Part shown: positions 50,295 to 58,523 of the stretch, one piece after another
Layout: every line of letters begins with the position of its first letter
Numbering within the stretch: position 1 is the stretch's first letter
IMG/VR virus record: IMGVR_UViG_3300047318_000425
Span: 1-59,793 of that record
From: a virus
DNA length: 59,793 nt
Direction: 5' to 3' (one strand)
Program-made: the position numbers and the translations under genes
The notes under the pieces: generated by a model
What the model saw: only the letters and a program-made list of their open reading frames with translations
Told to the model about the DNA's origin: nothing
Database searches by the model: none

Positions 50295-50307
50295 GGTGTT
50301 TCTCCTT

Positions 50308-50379
50308 TTAGCGGTTAAAGTAAATGAAGCCGGCGAACATGCCGAGGTAAGCGAGAACGAATAGGGCCGGGACCAGCAT
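50308..50379 (-). CDS. Micro membrane peptide, 23 aa
   Basis: An ORF MLVPALFVLAYLGMFAGFIYF-NR with an ideal AAGGAG box 6 bases upstream, located in the gap between two small genes. It is almost wholly a single membrane span. The ribosome site and lack of any other use of the gap support translation. Confidence 0.5.
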   Translation of the reverse strand: MLVPALFVLAYLGMFAGFIYFNR

Positions 50380-50427
50380 GGTGCGCTCCTTCGCGGTGAG
50401 AAAATAAGACGGTACATACCTGTGTAT

Positions 50428-50523
50428 CTACAACGGCGCATCGTCTTCCTTCAGGATGATGATGCGGTACAGCAGCTTGGTGATGCCGGACGACAGCACG
50501 GCGAGCACGATGACCTCAATCAT
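50428..50523 (-). CDS. Micro membrane protein, 31 aa
   Basis: MIEVIVLAVLSSGITKLLYR then an acidic tail LKEDDAPL. ATG overlaps the upstream stop and has AGAGGAG. One short membrane span. Function unknown. Confidence 0.5.
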   Translation of the reverse strand: MIEVIVLAVLSSGITKLLYRIIILKEDDAPL

Positions 50524-50735
50524 GATGAATGCTCCTCTGGGTTGTCGGGCGGGTTGGGGTTGCCACGTGACAGGAAGGTGTCGAACGCCTCCATGCAGCC
50601 ATACAGCATGATGTTCTGGAAGGTGAGCAGGTCGACCTGGCGCAAGTGCAGCGTGCCGGTCGCTTCGCCGTTGATCAGCACGTCGACATCGCAATGCGTC
50701 GGGGTCGGATTGTTGAATTGAAGAACAATGTCCAT
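50520..50735 (-). CDS. Hypothetical protein, 71 aa
   Basis: AAGGAGGA precedes ATG 50735. Strands in the first half (IVLQFNNPTPTHCDVDVLINGE), then a helix (QVDLLTFQNIMLYGCMEAFDTFL), and a Pro/Asn tail. Not recognised. Confidence 0.65.
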   Translation of the reverse strand: MDIVLQFNNPTPTHCDVDVLINGEATGTLHLRQVDLLTFQNIMLYGCMEAFDTFLSRGNPNPPDNPEEHSS

Positions 50736-50748
50736 GATGCTGTCCTCC

Positions 50749-50964
50749 TTAGTGGCCACTGATGATGTAGCCGCTATACACGACCAGGTGCACGCAGTAC
50801 TCGTGCAGGCCGTGCCAGATGACCGGGTGGCCGAGCCAGACAATCCAGTGGTGCTGGCTGATGCGCTGGATCAGCGCGAAGTGGGCCAGTTTGCTGCACA
50901 TGAGTGGCAGGCATTTGGCGCCGAATTGCAGCGCGATGAAACTGATGGCGATGACCGCTTCCAT
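50749..50964 (-). CDS. Hydrophobic small protein, 71 aa
   Basis: ATG 50964 has AAGGAGG upstream. The sequence is hydrophobic and rich in His, Ile, Leu and Cys, with a possible membrane span at residues 3-25 and a second near 38-62. Unknown function. Confidence 0.6.
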   Translation of the reverse strand: MEAVIAISFIALQFGAKCLPLMCSKLAHFALIQRISQHHWIVWLGHPVIWHGLHEYCVHLVVYSGYIISGH

Positions 50965-50984
50965 GGCGGCCCTCCTTTCGTGGT

Positions 50985-51245
50985 TTAGTCTGTCGTATCG
51001 TTCCGCCACGTTGCCTGCGCGACGACCTCGGCGTAGCTGGTGCCTTCCCTGGCAATTGACTGATTAAGAATAATTTCCAGAACGCCTATCGTGAAGTTGC
51101 TGGCCAGCGCGTATCGAACGCATTGGTCCAGTACGTGCAAGACGTCGATCGCGGCAGGGTCCTCGCCCCACTTTTCGATGAGGGGTTTGACACTGGCGTC
51201 GAGCTGGCCGTCGGGAGCGGCAAGTAGCGCTTGTTTGATCGTCAC
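50985..51245 (-). CDS. Hypothetical protein, 86 aa
   Basis: GTG start overlapping the upstream stop (GTGA). Helical throughout (IDVLHVLDQCVRYALASNFTIGVLEIILNQ). Not recognised. Confidence 0.65.
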   Translation of the reverse strand: MTIKQALLAAPDGQLDASVKPLIEKWGEDPAAIDVLHVLDQCVRYALASNFTIGVLEIILNQSIAREGTSYAEVVAQATWRNDTTD

Positions 51246-51571
51246 GTGTGCACGCTCCAGTTGTGCGCCTCGGTGTCATAGTCCGGGTTAAGCGTGTCGA
51301 GCGACACCGTCAGCGCCGGGAACGAGCCGTCCAGGCGCACGCCCGGCCCGTTGTAGATCAAGCCGCCGTTGAACCAGTTCGAGCCGTCCGGGTGCTTCAT
51401 CAGGAACTGGAAACTGTGCGGCGCGAAGTCCTTGTAGAGTTCGCAGATGTTGTTGCCGTCGCCGTAGCCAGCCAGGTAGTTCAGCTGGGTCTGCAGCGCG
51501 GGCTGCGCGTTCACGCTGTGCGCAAAGGCGCGCACTTGTTCCATGTACTCGGGGCAGGTAATGCGGATCAT
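51242..51571 (-). CDS. Small protein resembling DUF4120
   Basis: 109 residues. The APHSFQF...DGSNWFNGGLIYNGP stretch and the ending NWSVHT match what I recall of the DUF4120 family, which has no known function. AAGGAG precedes ATG. Assignment is tentative. Confidence 0.65.
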   Translation of the reverse strand: MIRITCPEYMEQVRAFAHSVNAQPALQTQLNYLAGYGDGNNICELYKDFAPHSFQFLMKHPDGSNWFNGGLIYNGPGVRLDGSFPALTVSLDTLNPDYDTEAHNWSVHT

Positions 51572-51582
51572 GGCGTTCTCCT

Positions 51583-51822
51583 TTAGTCGGGGTTGTCAGC
51601 TTCCTGCGCGGCGACAGGGCTCGCACAGTCGATGTCTTCGTTCCATACCAGGTGGCGCGTCAGCTTGCGCACTACCCAGTCCCAGTAGCCGGCCACGGTG
51701 CACAGTGCGGCCACCTCGGCACGCCAGTCGGCGCGGGTGTGCTCGGGGTGCTCGCCGCGCGGGCCGTACTGGTGGACCAGTTCGCCTATCGAGCGCACAG
51801 CGGCGATGGTGTCGATCATCAT
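51583..51822 (-). CDS. Hypothetical protein, 79 aa
   Basis: Two ATG codons in a row at 51822 follow a GGAG box; a TTG 12 bases upstream is less likely because it overlaps that box. Helical, rich in Trp and Ala. Not recognised. Confidence 0.65.
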   Translation of the reverse strand: MMIDTIAAVRSIGELVHQYGPRGEHPEHTRADWRAEVAALCTVAGYWDWVVRKLTRHLVWNEDIDCASPVAAQEADNPD

Positions 51823-51840
51823 GGTGTTCTCCAAAAGAAA

Positions 51841-51880
51841 ATGCGCCGGTGGGTACCCGAGAAGGTACGTACCGGCGCAT
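51841..51880 (-). other. Intergenic stem-loop
   Basis: ATGCGCCGGT pairs perfectly with ACCGGCGCAT (10 bp, 20-base loop with inner GGTAC repeats), between two leftward genes. No U-tract. Confidence 0.6.
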
Positions 51881-51900
51881 CGGTGAAAAAGGCTAAGTTT

Positions 51901-52158
51901 TTAGTAGCGCACTTCGATGTTACTGTCCTTGTCGGTCCACGGTTTGGCGGTGCGAATATAGTACATCCGGTTGACCCGGTGCCAGCCGGGCACGATGTAC
52001 ATGGTGCCGTCGACGTCGACCATGGTCCAGATGAAGTGCTGGTCGAGCCCCGTGCCGGTCACCAGCGGGTCGCTGAAGTCGTATTGTTTCAAGGACTCGC
52101 CGGTTGCGTCCATCTCCGGCTGGTAGCGTTTGTAAAAAGTCTCGTAGCGCATTGCCAT
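51901..52158 (-). CDS. Hypothetical protein, 85 aa
   Basis: AAGGAG upstream. Aromatic-rich: MAMRYETFYKRYQPEMD..., then a strand-rich DQHFIWTMVDVDGTMYIVPGWHRVNRMYYI. Compact and conserved-looking, but family unknown. Confidence 0.65.
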   Translation of the reverse strand: MAMRYETFYKRYQPEMDATGESLKQYDFSDPLVTGTGLDQHFIWTMVDVDGTMYIVPGWHRVNRMYYIRTAKPWTDKDSNIEVRY

Positions 52159-52160
52159 GT

Positions 52161-52457
52161 TTACTCCTTGGTTTGAGTGCTAAGTTGTTGTTGTGCTTGC
52201 TGTTCGATCTCGGCGCGGTCGACATTTTCGAGTTCGCGCCTGCTGTCGAAGTGTGCGGTGTAGCCGGATACCACGCCATCCTCGGTGCGTGGACAGGTGA
52301 TGGACAGCCAGTGGCCGGGGCTGCAATGGCAGCCAGGCATGCCACAGCCGCCCTCCGGCGCGCTGTACCTGACTCCGCCGATAACTTCGACCGCGCCACC
52401 AGCGGCCAGCGTTCCATCCGGTGCGACGCCGGTGTGGCTAAAATGCGTAATTTTCAT
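52161..52457 (-). CDS. Hypothetical protein, 98 aa
   Basis: AGGGA box. GGCGMPGCHCSPGHWLSI in the middle brings three Cys and two His together, possibly a metal site. The C-terminus is a Gln/Glu helix. Ends 2 bases before the next gene. Confidence 0.65.
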   Translation of the reverse strand: MKITHFSHTGVAPDGTLAAGGAVEVIGGVRYSAPEGGCGMPGCHCSPGHWLSITCPRTEDGVVSGYTAHFDSRRELENVDRAEIEQQAQQQLSTQTKE

Positions 52458-52467
52458 GGCGTGTCCC

Positions 52468-52704
52468 TTAGTCAGGGATAGGTTTGTAGTGCACCGTCAG
52501 CGGGCTGTCGGTGATCCGGCTCCAATCGATCGGCCCGGACAGGTTGAGCGGCACCGGGCCGATGTAGGTCGGTTCGTCGATGGCCATGCGCTCGAAGTGC
52601 AGGCGCCAGTGCCATAGCGCCTCCTTGGCGCTGGAACAGCGTACCAGCAGGTCCTGGTCGCCGGCGCAGTCGCGCACGTACCACAGCGTGGGTTTTTCAA
52701 GCAT
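52468..52704 (-). CDS. Hypothetical protein, 78 aa
   Basis: MLEKPTLWYVRDCAGDQDLLVRCSSAKEALWHWRLHF: a strand-helix start common in small phage proteins. Ribosome site weak. Unknown function. Confidence 0.6.
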   Translation of the reverse strand: MLEKPTLWYVRDCAGDQDLLVRCSSAKEALWHWRLHFERMAIDEPTYIGPVPLNLSGPIDWSRITDSPLTVHYKPIPD

Positions 52705-52734
52705 GTCGTTTACCGTTGTTTAATTACTTAGTCA

Positions 52735-53028
52735 TCACGCCACCATGCGCAGCGTGACGCGGTCGGCAATCGAGCGCAGGATCATATCATTGACGCGCGC
52801 GTTGAAGGTGTCCTCGTCGTCGATTTCCAGGTAGTCCCTGACGTAGGTTTCGCGCATGTGGCGCCCGGTGGTCGGGCCCCAGTCGTTGTGGCGGCGGATC
52901 ATTTCGCCGCCGTAGCGCGCGGCGATGACGGTCTGGTACGAAATGATCAGCCGCACGTCGGCGATATACAGCTCGTAGCATTGGGTGTTGCGGTCGGTTC
53001 CCTTGCGAAACCGGACCAGGTCTTCCAT
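52735..53028 (-). CDS. Hypothetical protein, 97 aa
   Basis: AAGGAGG box. Strands YELYIADVRLIISYQTVIAARY, then a basic loop RRHNDWGPTTGRHMR and an acidic helix. Located 9 bases after the polymerase gene, so probably cotranscribed with it. Not recognised. Confidence 0.65.
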   Translation of the reverse strand: MEDLVRFRKGTDRNTQCYELYIADVRLIISYQTVIAARYGGEMIRRHNDWGPTTGRHMRETYVRDYLEIDDEDTFNARVNDMILRSIADRVTLRMVA

Positions 53029-53037
53029 GGGTCCTCC

Positions 53038-55161
53038 TTACTTCGAATAATTGGCCGCGAACCCTCCTTCGGCGTTGAGCGGCAGGTCCAGGCACCAGGG
53101 CAGCGGTGTTCTCAAAGCCGTCAGTAACTCTCTCAGCGCCTTCGGGCCCGAGCGGGTCGGCACCGCCAGCACCCCTTCGTCGTGGGTGATCATCACCAGG
53201 CGCCGGCGGTGCTGCTGCACCACCGACAGCAGCTGCTCGGCGACGATGATCCTGGCTAAGGCCTGCACGATGTTTTCGGTGACCAGCGCACCGTAGATCT
53301 TCTTGCGCGCTCCGTTCTTGCCGGCGTAGGTCCACTCCAGCCGGGCGTCCTCGTCCAGGCTTTGCCGCAGGTCCGGGTAGCGCAGCGCCATGCCGTTGGG
53401 CAGCCAGATGGTTTCCTTTTCCCAAGCGATGCATTTGTGCGCGCCGGCGCGCCCGCCAAACATGTCGATGATGATGTTGCCGCACATGGCCCAGCCGTTG
53501 TTGATCGCGTGGTTCTTGCGGCGGTACAGGCTGACGATGCGCTGGCATTCGGCCAGCTCGAAGTACACCGGCGCGCCGCCCAGCGCGCCTCTAGCCAATG
53601 TCATCTGCAAGGTTGTGGCTGACATACCGAAACCCAGGGCGAGCACGCAGACCTTGCCGACGAAACGCTCGAGCTTGTTCTGCTTGGTGATCGGCCGCTT
53701 GTAGATCTCGGTCGCGAACGCGCAGTAGGCGTCGACCCCGACCCCAAGATCGCTGTCGCGAAACGCGGCCAGCAAGTCGTGCTGGCCCCACAGCCAGCCG
53801 TTGACGCGGCATTCGATCTGGCCCGAGTCGCCGACCACCAGCACGCAGCCTTTCGGCGCCAGGATCGACAGCCGCAGCTCGCCGCCGCGCACCAGGTTCT
53901 GCAGGTTCATCTTGTTGTTGCCGCCCCAGCGATGGGTGTGCGCGCGCGCGTAGCTGTAGCCGGCCGGCAGTGGCATGCCTGCGCTGCCTGCGGTCAGGAA
54001 GCGTTCGGCGCGGGTGATGTTGGTGGTTGACTTTACCGCCAGCCGAACCTCGACAAGCGCGCGGAGACGCGCCTGGCGAGCCGCCAGTTCTTGCGCACCA
54101 GCAGCACTGTCAAGATCGAGATCGGCGCACCATTTTTCAGGCCGGTCTGGAAGTTCGGTGAAGTCCGCGTCGTCCTTGGCAAACGCATACGCATATTTTT
54201 CTTCGTCACGACGCGCCGCCGCAGGTTTTTTAAGCCAGGCCGGGCTAAGCTTGACAGGCGGCGTAACCCCGCACGCACGAAGTAGGTCGCTGAAGGCGTC
54301 ATTGGAGCCCACGATTTTCTTGGCCATGAGGAGGGTTTTTTCATGCGCTGGCAGCGTCCTTTCCGCCGGTTTGAGTTTCTTGTCGTCGAAGCCGGCCGTG
54401 TCGATCGACAGCAGCAGGGTTTCCTTCGCGGCCAGCTCGCGCGCCAGCTCGGCCTCGACGCGCACGATGTCCACGCGCAGCACCGGATCGCAGAACATGC
54501 GGATCGTCTGGTCGATCAGGGCCATTTCGACGGCCGGAAACGTCGCTGCCATCCGCTTGAAGATGGCCAGGGTCAGCTCGACGTCCTGTGCGCAGTAAGC
54601 GGCCATCTTCGCGTACAGCTCCTTGCTAAGAACGCGCACGCCCTTGGCCTGTTCCAGCACTCCGGCCAGTTTGTTGCCTACGCCATAGTAACGAGCCACA
54701 TCGTCCAGAGCAGCGCCAATGTCGTTACTATGCAGGCCGCGCGCCATCGATAGCGTGTCATAGTAAAAACGAGGCAGCACGCCCAGGTGATGGCTAAGGA
54801 TAAACCCATCAAAACTTGTGTTGTGACAGAGGAGGTCATGGCAGCTCCAGTCGATCGCTTGCAGGTACTTGGCCAGCTTGTGGCCCGGCACGACAATGGT
54901 CTTTTTGCGACCGATCTTGACGCCCACCATCTGCGCCAGGAAACGCTTATCGCGGATGTATTCCGAAGTCGACAGTTTCGACAGCGTGTACTCAAAGTCG
55001 TAGTAGGTTTCGAAGTCGAGCACCACCAAGTGCGCCCAGTCGACCGGGGCGATCGGCACCACCGGGCGCCCCAGTGGCCAGGCCGGTACTGATACGGCGG
55101 TACGTACCGGCGTACTGGGGTTGGGGCCCAAGGCATTGGCCCACGGGTCACCGTCCCTCAT
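53038..55161 (-). CDS. DNA polymerase, family A, with DEDDy exonuclease
   Basis: 707 residues behind AGGAGG. Exonuclease motifs: LDFET (D49, E51), CHNTSFDGF, and YCAQD (YxxxD). Polymerase motifs: A is VVGDSGQIECR, where most family members have DxSQIE, so a Gly replaces Ser; B is ERFVGKVCVLALGFGM; C is ITHDEGVLA. It is the phage replicase, with proofreading. It lies downstream of SNF2 helicase and Cas4-like nuclease genes in the same transcript. Confidence 0.95.
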   Translation of the reverse strand: MRDGDPWANALGPNPSTPVRTAVSVPAWPLGRPVVPIAPVDWAHLVVLDFETYYDFEYTLSKLSTSEYIRDKRFLAQMVGVKIGRKKTIVVPGHKLAKYLQAIDWSCHDLLCHNTSFDGFILSHHLGVLPRFYYDTLSMARGLHSNDIGAALDDVARYYGVGNKLAGVLEQAKGVRVLSKELYAKMAAYCAQDVELTLAIFKRMAATFPAVEMALIDQTIRMFCDPVLRVDIVRVEAELARELAAKETLLLSIDTAGFDDKKLKPAERTLPAHEKTLLMAKKIVGSNDAFSDLLRACGVTPPVKLSPAWLKKPAAARRDEEKYAYAFAKDDADFTELPDRPEKWCADLDLDSAAGAQELAARQARLRALVEVRLAVKSTTNITRAERFLTAGSAGMPLPAGYSYARAHTHRWGGNNKMNLQNLVRGGELRLSILAPKGCVLVVGDSGQIECRVNGWLWGQHDLLAAFRDSDLGVGVDAYCAFATEIYKRPITKQNKLERFVGKVCVLALGFGMSATTLQMTLARGALGGAPVYFELAECQRIVSLYRRKNHAINNGWAMCGNIIIDMFGGRAGAHKCIAWEKETIWLPNGMALRYPDLRQSLDEDARLEWTYAGKNGARKKIYGALVTENIVQALARIIVAEQLLSVVQQHRRRLVMITHDEGVLAVPTRSGPKALRELLTALRTPLPWCLDLPLNAEGGFAANYSK

Positions 55162-55333
55162 GCTGGTCCTCCTGTTCCTGCTGGTACAGCTCGCGCACGA
55201 AGCGTTCCTGCGCCTGGTACAGCAAGTCGTCGCTTTCGGCCAGCTGTGCCTTGTAGGCCAGGTGCAGCAGCAGCACCACCATGTCGATGATGAACTCGTT
55301 GGTCAACGGTACGTCGACATAGTGCGGCTTCAT
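55148..55333 (-). CDS. Small hypothetical protein, 61 aa
   Basis: Between helicase and polymerase, overlapping both (ATGA at 55333; 14 bases with the polymerase). An amphipathic helix FIIDMVVLLLHLAYKAQLAESDDLLYQAQERFVREL. Perhaps a small partner of one of the two enzymes; unknown. Confidence 0.65.
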   Translation of the reverse strand: MKPHYVDVPLTNEFIIDMVVLLLHLAYKAQLAESDDLLYQAQERFVRELYQQEQEDQHEGR

Positions 55334-56763
55334 GGCGCCACCTTCTCGAACAGGCCCAGCAGGCTGCTCATGCCGGCGCCCTTGGCCTGCATGCGCGCGA
55401 ACACGCGCTCGTCGATGGTTTGGCTTGCTAACACCACCAGCACTTCGGTCTTCCTGGCTTGGGTATTGCGGGCCTGGCGCCGGTTGCCCTGGGTCCACCA
55501 CTCTAAATCGTAGGTGGGACTGGCCCAGATCGTGGAACAGCCTCTTGTCAAGGTCAGGCCGTGCGCGGCCGACTTCGGGTGTGCCAGCAGCAGGTCGTAC
55601 CAGCCGTTTTGATAGGCTTGCACGATCGCGGTGCGCTCGGCATCGAGGCAGGCGCCGTCGTACACGGCGTAGCGCAAGCCGCGCAGCTTGGCCAGCTTGA
55701 CCAGTTCGTCGCGCTGGTGCTTCCACTGGAAGAACACCAGCGGGTGGTGGCCGCGGCGTTGCTCGACCAAATCAATGATTAACTCATACCGCCCGGTGTC
55801 GACCACGTGGTAGAGGTCGGGCGCCTCGTACACCGCGCCGGAGGCGATCTGCAAGAGTTTGGTGGTCACCGTGGCCGCGCTGTTGGCCAGGATCGTGGCC
55901 GTCTTGTTCTGGGCCGGGTCGTGCAGCCAGGCCACCTGGTCGCGTTCCATCGACAGGTAGGCCTTCAGTTGTTTCGCCGACAGGTGGTACTGGGTGGCCC
56001 AGGTCAAGGTTTCGGGGATGTCGATGCAGTCGTCGAAGCGGTGCCGGATCGTGATATCGGCAATCATCGCGGCCACCGTCTCGGCCGCGCCTTCCTTGTC
56101 CTGCCAGGCGATCATGTCGGCGCCGGCACCGGTGCGCGCCGGGCTGCACACGGCGCTGCGAAAGCCGAAGAACTGCTTGCCGAGCCGTTTGCCGTCGTCG
56201 AGGATGCCGACCGGGTTCCAGATGTCGAGGATGGTGTTGCTGTTCGGCGTGCCCGACAGCACCGAGCGGTAGTGGAAATAATGCTTGATGTGCTTGAGGG
56301 CCTTGCTGCGCGCCGACGTGTGGTGCTTGAAGCTGGACACTTCATCGACGATCAGGGTGTCGAACTTGCTGAAGAACTTCGGTTTTTGGCGGATCAGCCA
56401 GGTCACCGCGTCGGTGTTGGTGATGTATACGTCGGCGTTGGCGGCGAAGGCTTTTTCGCGGTGGTCGGCGTCGGCCACCACGCACACCAGCTCGGGGGCG
56501 AACTTGGCGAAGTCGTCGAACCAGGCGCTGCGCAACAACGAACGCGGCGCCACCACCAGTGCGCAGCCGCTATGCTTGGCCCGGTTGCGGCGCCGGCGCG
56601 CATAGGCCCAGATCTGCACTGCCGTCTTGCCGGTGCCGGGGTCGCTCATGTCGAACACGATCGGGGTGGTCAGCATCAGCGCCAAGGTTTCTTCCTGGTG
56701 CGTCATCGGCGCGTACTTCGCCGGCGCGTGCAGCATGGTCGGTGCGTGGGCCTGGCTCGTCAT
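55330..56763 (-). CDS. SNF2/superfamily 2 helicase
   Basis: 477 residues. Motif I DPGTGKT at 41-47, motif Ia VVAPRSLLRSAW, motif II DEVS at 140-143, motif III SGTP at 170-173, a second RecA-like domain from about 300, motif VI-like QGNRRQARNTQ. This is the compact phage SNF2-type protein, moving along DNA during replication or recombination. Coupled by ATGA overlaps to both neighbours. Confidence 0.9.
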   Translation of the reverse strand: MTSQAHAPTMLHAPAKYAPMTHQEETLALMLTTPIVFDMSDPGTGKTAVQIWAYARRRRNRAKHSGCALVVAPRSLLRSAWFDDFAKFAPELVCVVADADHREKAFAANADVYITNTDAVTWLIRQKPKFFSKFDTLIVDEVSSFKHHTSARSKALKHIKHYFHYRSVLSGTPNSNTILDIWNPVGILDDGKRLGKQFFGFRSAVCSPARTGAGADMIAWQDKEGAAETVAAMIADITIRHRFDDCIDIPETLTWATQYHLSAKQLKAYLSMERDQVAWLHDPAQNKTATILANSAATVTTKLLQIASGAVYEAPDLYHVVDTGRYELIIDLVEQRRGHHPLVFFQWKHQRDELVKLAKLRGLRYAVYDGACLDAERTAIVQAYQNGWYDLLLAHPKSAAHGLTLTRGCSTIWASPTYDLEWWTQGNRRQARNTQARKTEVLVVLASQTIDERVFARMQAKGAGMSSLLGLFEKVAP

Positions 56764-56924
56764 GCGTTCTCCCTCTCCTTGTCCTGCGTCAGCAGCAGGT
56801 CGAGCAGTGCTTCATTGATTGCCGCGTCGAACTCGACCAGCACCTCGTTGCGGCCCCAGCCGGTCTTGGCCATCATCCGCGCGCGGAACGCCGCCTTGAT
56901 CAGTTCTACCAGGTTCTTGTTCAT
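56760..56924 (-). CDS. Small hypothetical protein, 54 aa
   Basis: ATG 56924 with GGAG; ends overlapping the helicase start. Helical (NLVELIKAAFRARMMAKTGW; DAAINEALLDLLLTQDKE). Located between nuclease and helicase. Unknown. Confidence 0.65.
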   Translation of the reverse strand: MNKNLVELIKAAFRARMMAKTGWGRNEVLVEFDAAINEALLDLLLTQDKERENA

Positions 56925-56925
56925 G

Positions 56926-57681
56926 TCACACTCCCTTGGTGCAGTGGCCAGTGCCCTTCGGGCCATACGGACACCACTTGCAGTTGAAGATGTTGGGCGA
57001 CGGCGGGAACTGCGTGCAGGTGGTGAGCGCCATGCCCATCTTGGTGAAGCGGTCCTTGAAGCGCAGCGCCTGCGCGCGGGTAAAGGTGGCCTGGGTGATC
57101 GCCCCATCCTCGCCCGCCGGCAGGTCCAGGTACCACAGCTCGGTGTGGATGAATTCGAGCGACGGATAGCGCAGGAAGGTCGCCAGCGCGTAGAGCTGGG
57201 TTTGCTCGGCGTGCGCCACTTCGTTGCCGAACTTGCGCCCGCTCTTGTAGTCGATGACGGTCGCCTCGATCTCGGACAGCTGCACCATCGCGTCCAGTTT
57301 CAGGCGCAGCCAGACGTTTTTGTCGTTCCATCCAGTCGCCTCCCATCGGTCGTCGACTGCCCATTCGCCCTCCAGCGAGACCTTGCCGGCGATGTACAGC
57401 TGGCGCAAGGAGTCGAATTCGGCGCTAAAGCGCGACAATTCAGGGATCAATGGCTGGAGACCCTGCACGAAGCGTTCGGCCGCTGTGTGCAGGCGGGTGC
57501 CGCGGTCGTTTGCATGTTCTAGCTTGCCGGGCGGGAGCGGGCGTTCCGGTTCGGGGATCTTGGCGCCGTACTGCAGCTGGGCGCGCAGCTTGCACTGGCC
57601 GAATATCTTGGCTTTGGAGATCGACCACTGGTGGATGGGGACCGGGGCGGGCAAAATCGGGATCACGGGATGGTCGGGCAT
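56926..57681 (-). CDS. Cas4/RecB-like exonuclease with Fe-S cysteines
   Basis: 251 residues. Nuclease core: RLKLDAMV (D130), then VIDYKSG (D144, K146), and helix QTQLYALATFL as the QxxxY motif. Cysteines at 30, 234, 237 and 247 follow the 1+3 arrangement of the iron-sulfur cluster in Cas4 and AddB. It would resect DNA ends for recombination-dependent replication with the helicase. First gene of its transcript. Confidence 0.9.
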   Translation of the reverse strand: MPDHPVIPILPAPVPIHQWSISKAKIFGQCKLRAQLQYGAKIPEPERPLPPGKLEHANDRGTRLHTAAERFVQGLQPLIPELSRFSAEFDSLRQLYIAGKVSLEGEWAVDDRWEATGWNDKNVWLRLKLDAMVQLSEIEATVIDYKSGRKFGNEVAHAEQTQLYALATFLRYPSLEFIHTELWYLDLPAGEDGAITQATFTRAQALRFKDRFTKMGMALTTCTQFPPSPNIFNCKWCPYGPKGTGHCTKGV

Positions 57682-57690
57682 ATCTAAACC

Positions 57691-57742
57691 CTCTAAGTTG
57701 GATCGAGGATAGATAGTAGATTGAAAGCTGGGAAAAAGTAAA
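57691..57742 (-). promoter_or_regulatory. Promoter of the replication operon with degenerate operator
   Basis: On the minus strand TTTACT (57737-57742), 18 bases, TACTAT (57713-57718); four matches each. Downstream GATCC-AAC-TTAGAG (57691-57704) is a degenerate form of the phage operator in the same place as at 49.5 kb. The GAGGG of this site is also the ribosome box. Confidence 0.5.
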
Positions 57743-57784
57743 CCAGAATATTTTTACTCCACCATAGGGCTGGGGATGTTCTCC

Positions 57785-58507
57785 TTAAAGTTGGTTCCCA
57801 TCCTCGTCGAACAGGTAGTCGTTGCCGTGGATGCCCTCCTCGGCATGTTCGCTCGATGCCATGTAGTCCGCCTCGTCTTCGAGCGCGCTGTAAATCCAGT
57901 CGGCAAACGCGTCGACATAGGCGTTGGCCGCCTGCTCGATGGCCTCGGGCAGGCAGTAGTCGCCTGCCTCGATCGTGGTGCGGTAGCAGCGGTCGTTGCC
58001 ACTGATCCCCAGGCTGGTGGTTGGGCTGATTTCGACGACGCCTTCGTCGCCGTCCAGTTCAAGGCTCTGGCCCAGCATGCGGCGGGTGACGGCGCGCACC
58101 ACGATCTGTTCGTACAGCGCCTGGCCCTGGGTGGCGAGCTCGTTCAAGGCGTCGTTGTGTTCGCCGACTTCGGCCTGGACGCGCGCCAGGCAGTCTTTCA
58201 GCTGGTCGATGTGCAGCTCGCCCGAATAGCAGGCGCCGGAACCTTGTACATGCAGCTGGAAGTAGATGTCCGGTTCCTGAAGCTGCCCTGGGCCGCTGTA
58301 GCTATTGTAGCTGCGCGTGCCAATCTCGATGCCGAGCAGCGCGCCAATCTGCACCGCGTCCTGGTAGACGAAGTCCCACCATTGGTCGCTGGAACAGAGA
58401 TCGTTGTACTGTTCGCGCGCGGTCTGCTTGGCTGCGTCGCTCAGCTCGTTGTAGGTGAATTCGGTTTTTTCCTCGGCATCATCGGTGTCGGGCTCGGTTT
58501 TTTCCAT
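57785..58507 (-). CDS. Acidic hypothetical protein, 240 aa
   Basis: GGAG precedes ATG 58507. Very acidic. The segment TYNELSDAAKQTAREQYNDL...WWDFVYQDAVQIGALLGIEI and PDIYFQLHVQGSGACYSGEL recur in phage early proteins I cannot name. A strongly acidic fold could mimic DNA, as anti-restriction proteins do, but this is a guess. Confidence 0.65.
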   Translation of the reverse strand: MEKTEPDTDDAEEKTEFTYNELSDAAKQTAREQYNDLCSSDQWWDFVYQDAVQIGALLGIEIGTRSYNSYSGPGQLQEPDIYFQLHVQGSGACYSGELHIDQLKDCLARVQAEVGEHNDALNELATQGQALYEQIVVRAVTRRMLGQSLELDGDEGVVEISPTTSLGISGNDRCYRTTIEAGDYCLPEAIEQAANAYVDAFADWIYSALEDEADYMASSEHAEEGIHGNDYLFDEDGNQL

Positions 58508-58523
58508 GATGCTGTTCTCCGGT

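Noticed and set aside
55807-57522. 571-codon plus-strand open frame
   Set aside because: Antisense to the SNF2 helicase and Cas4-like nuclease, both of which have full motif sets.
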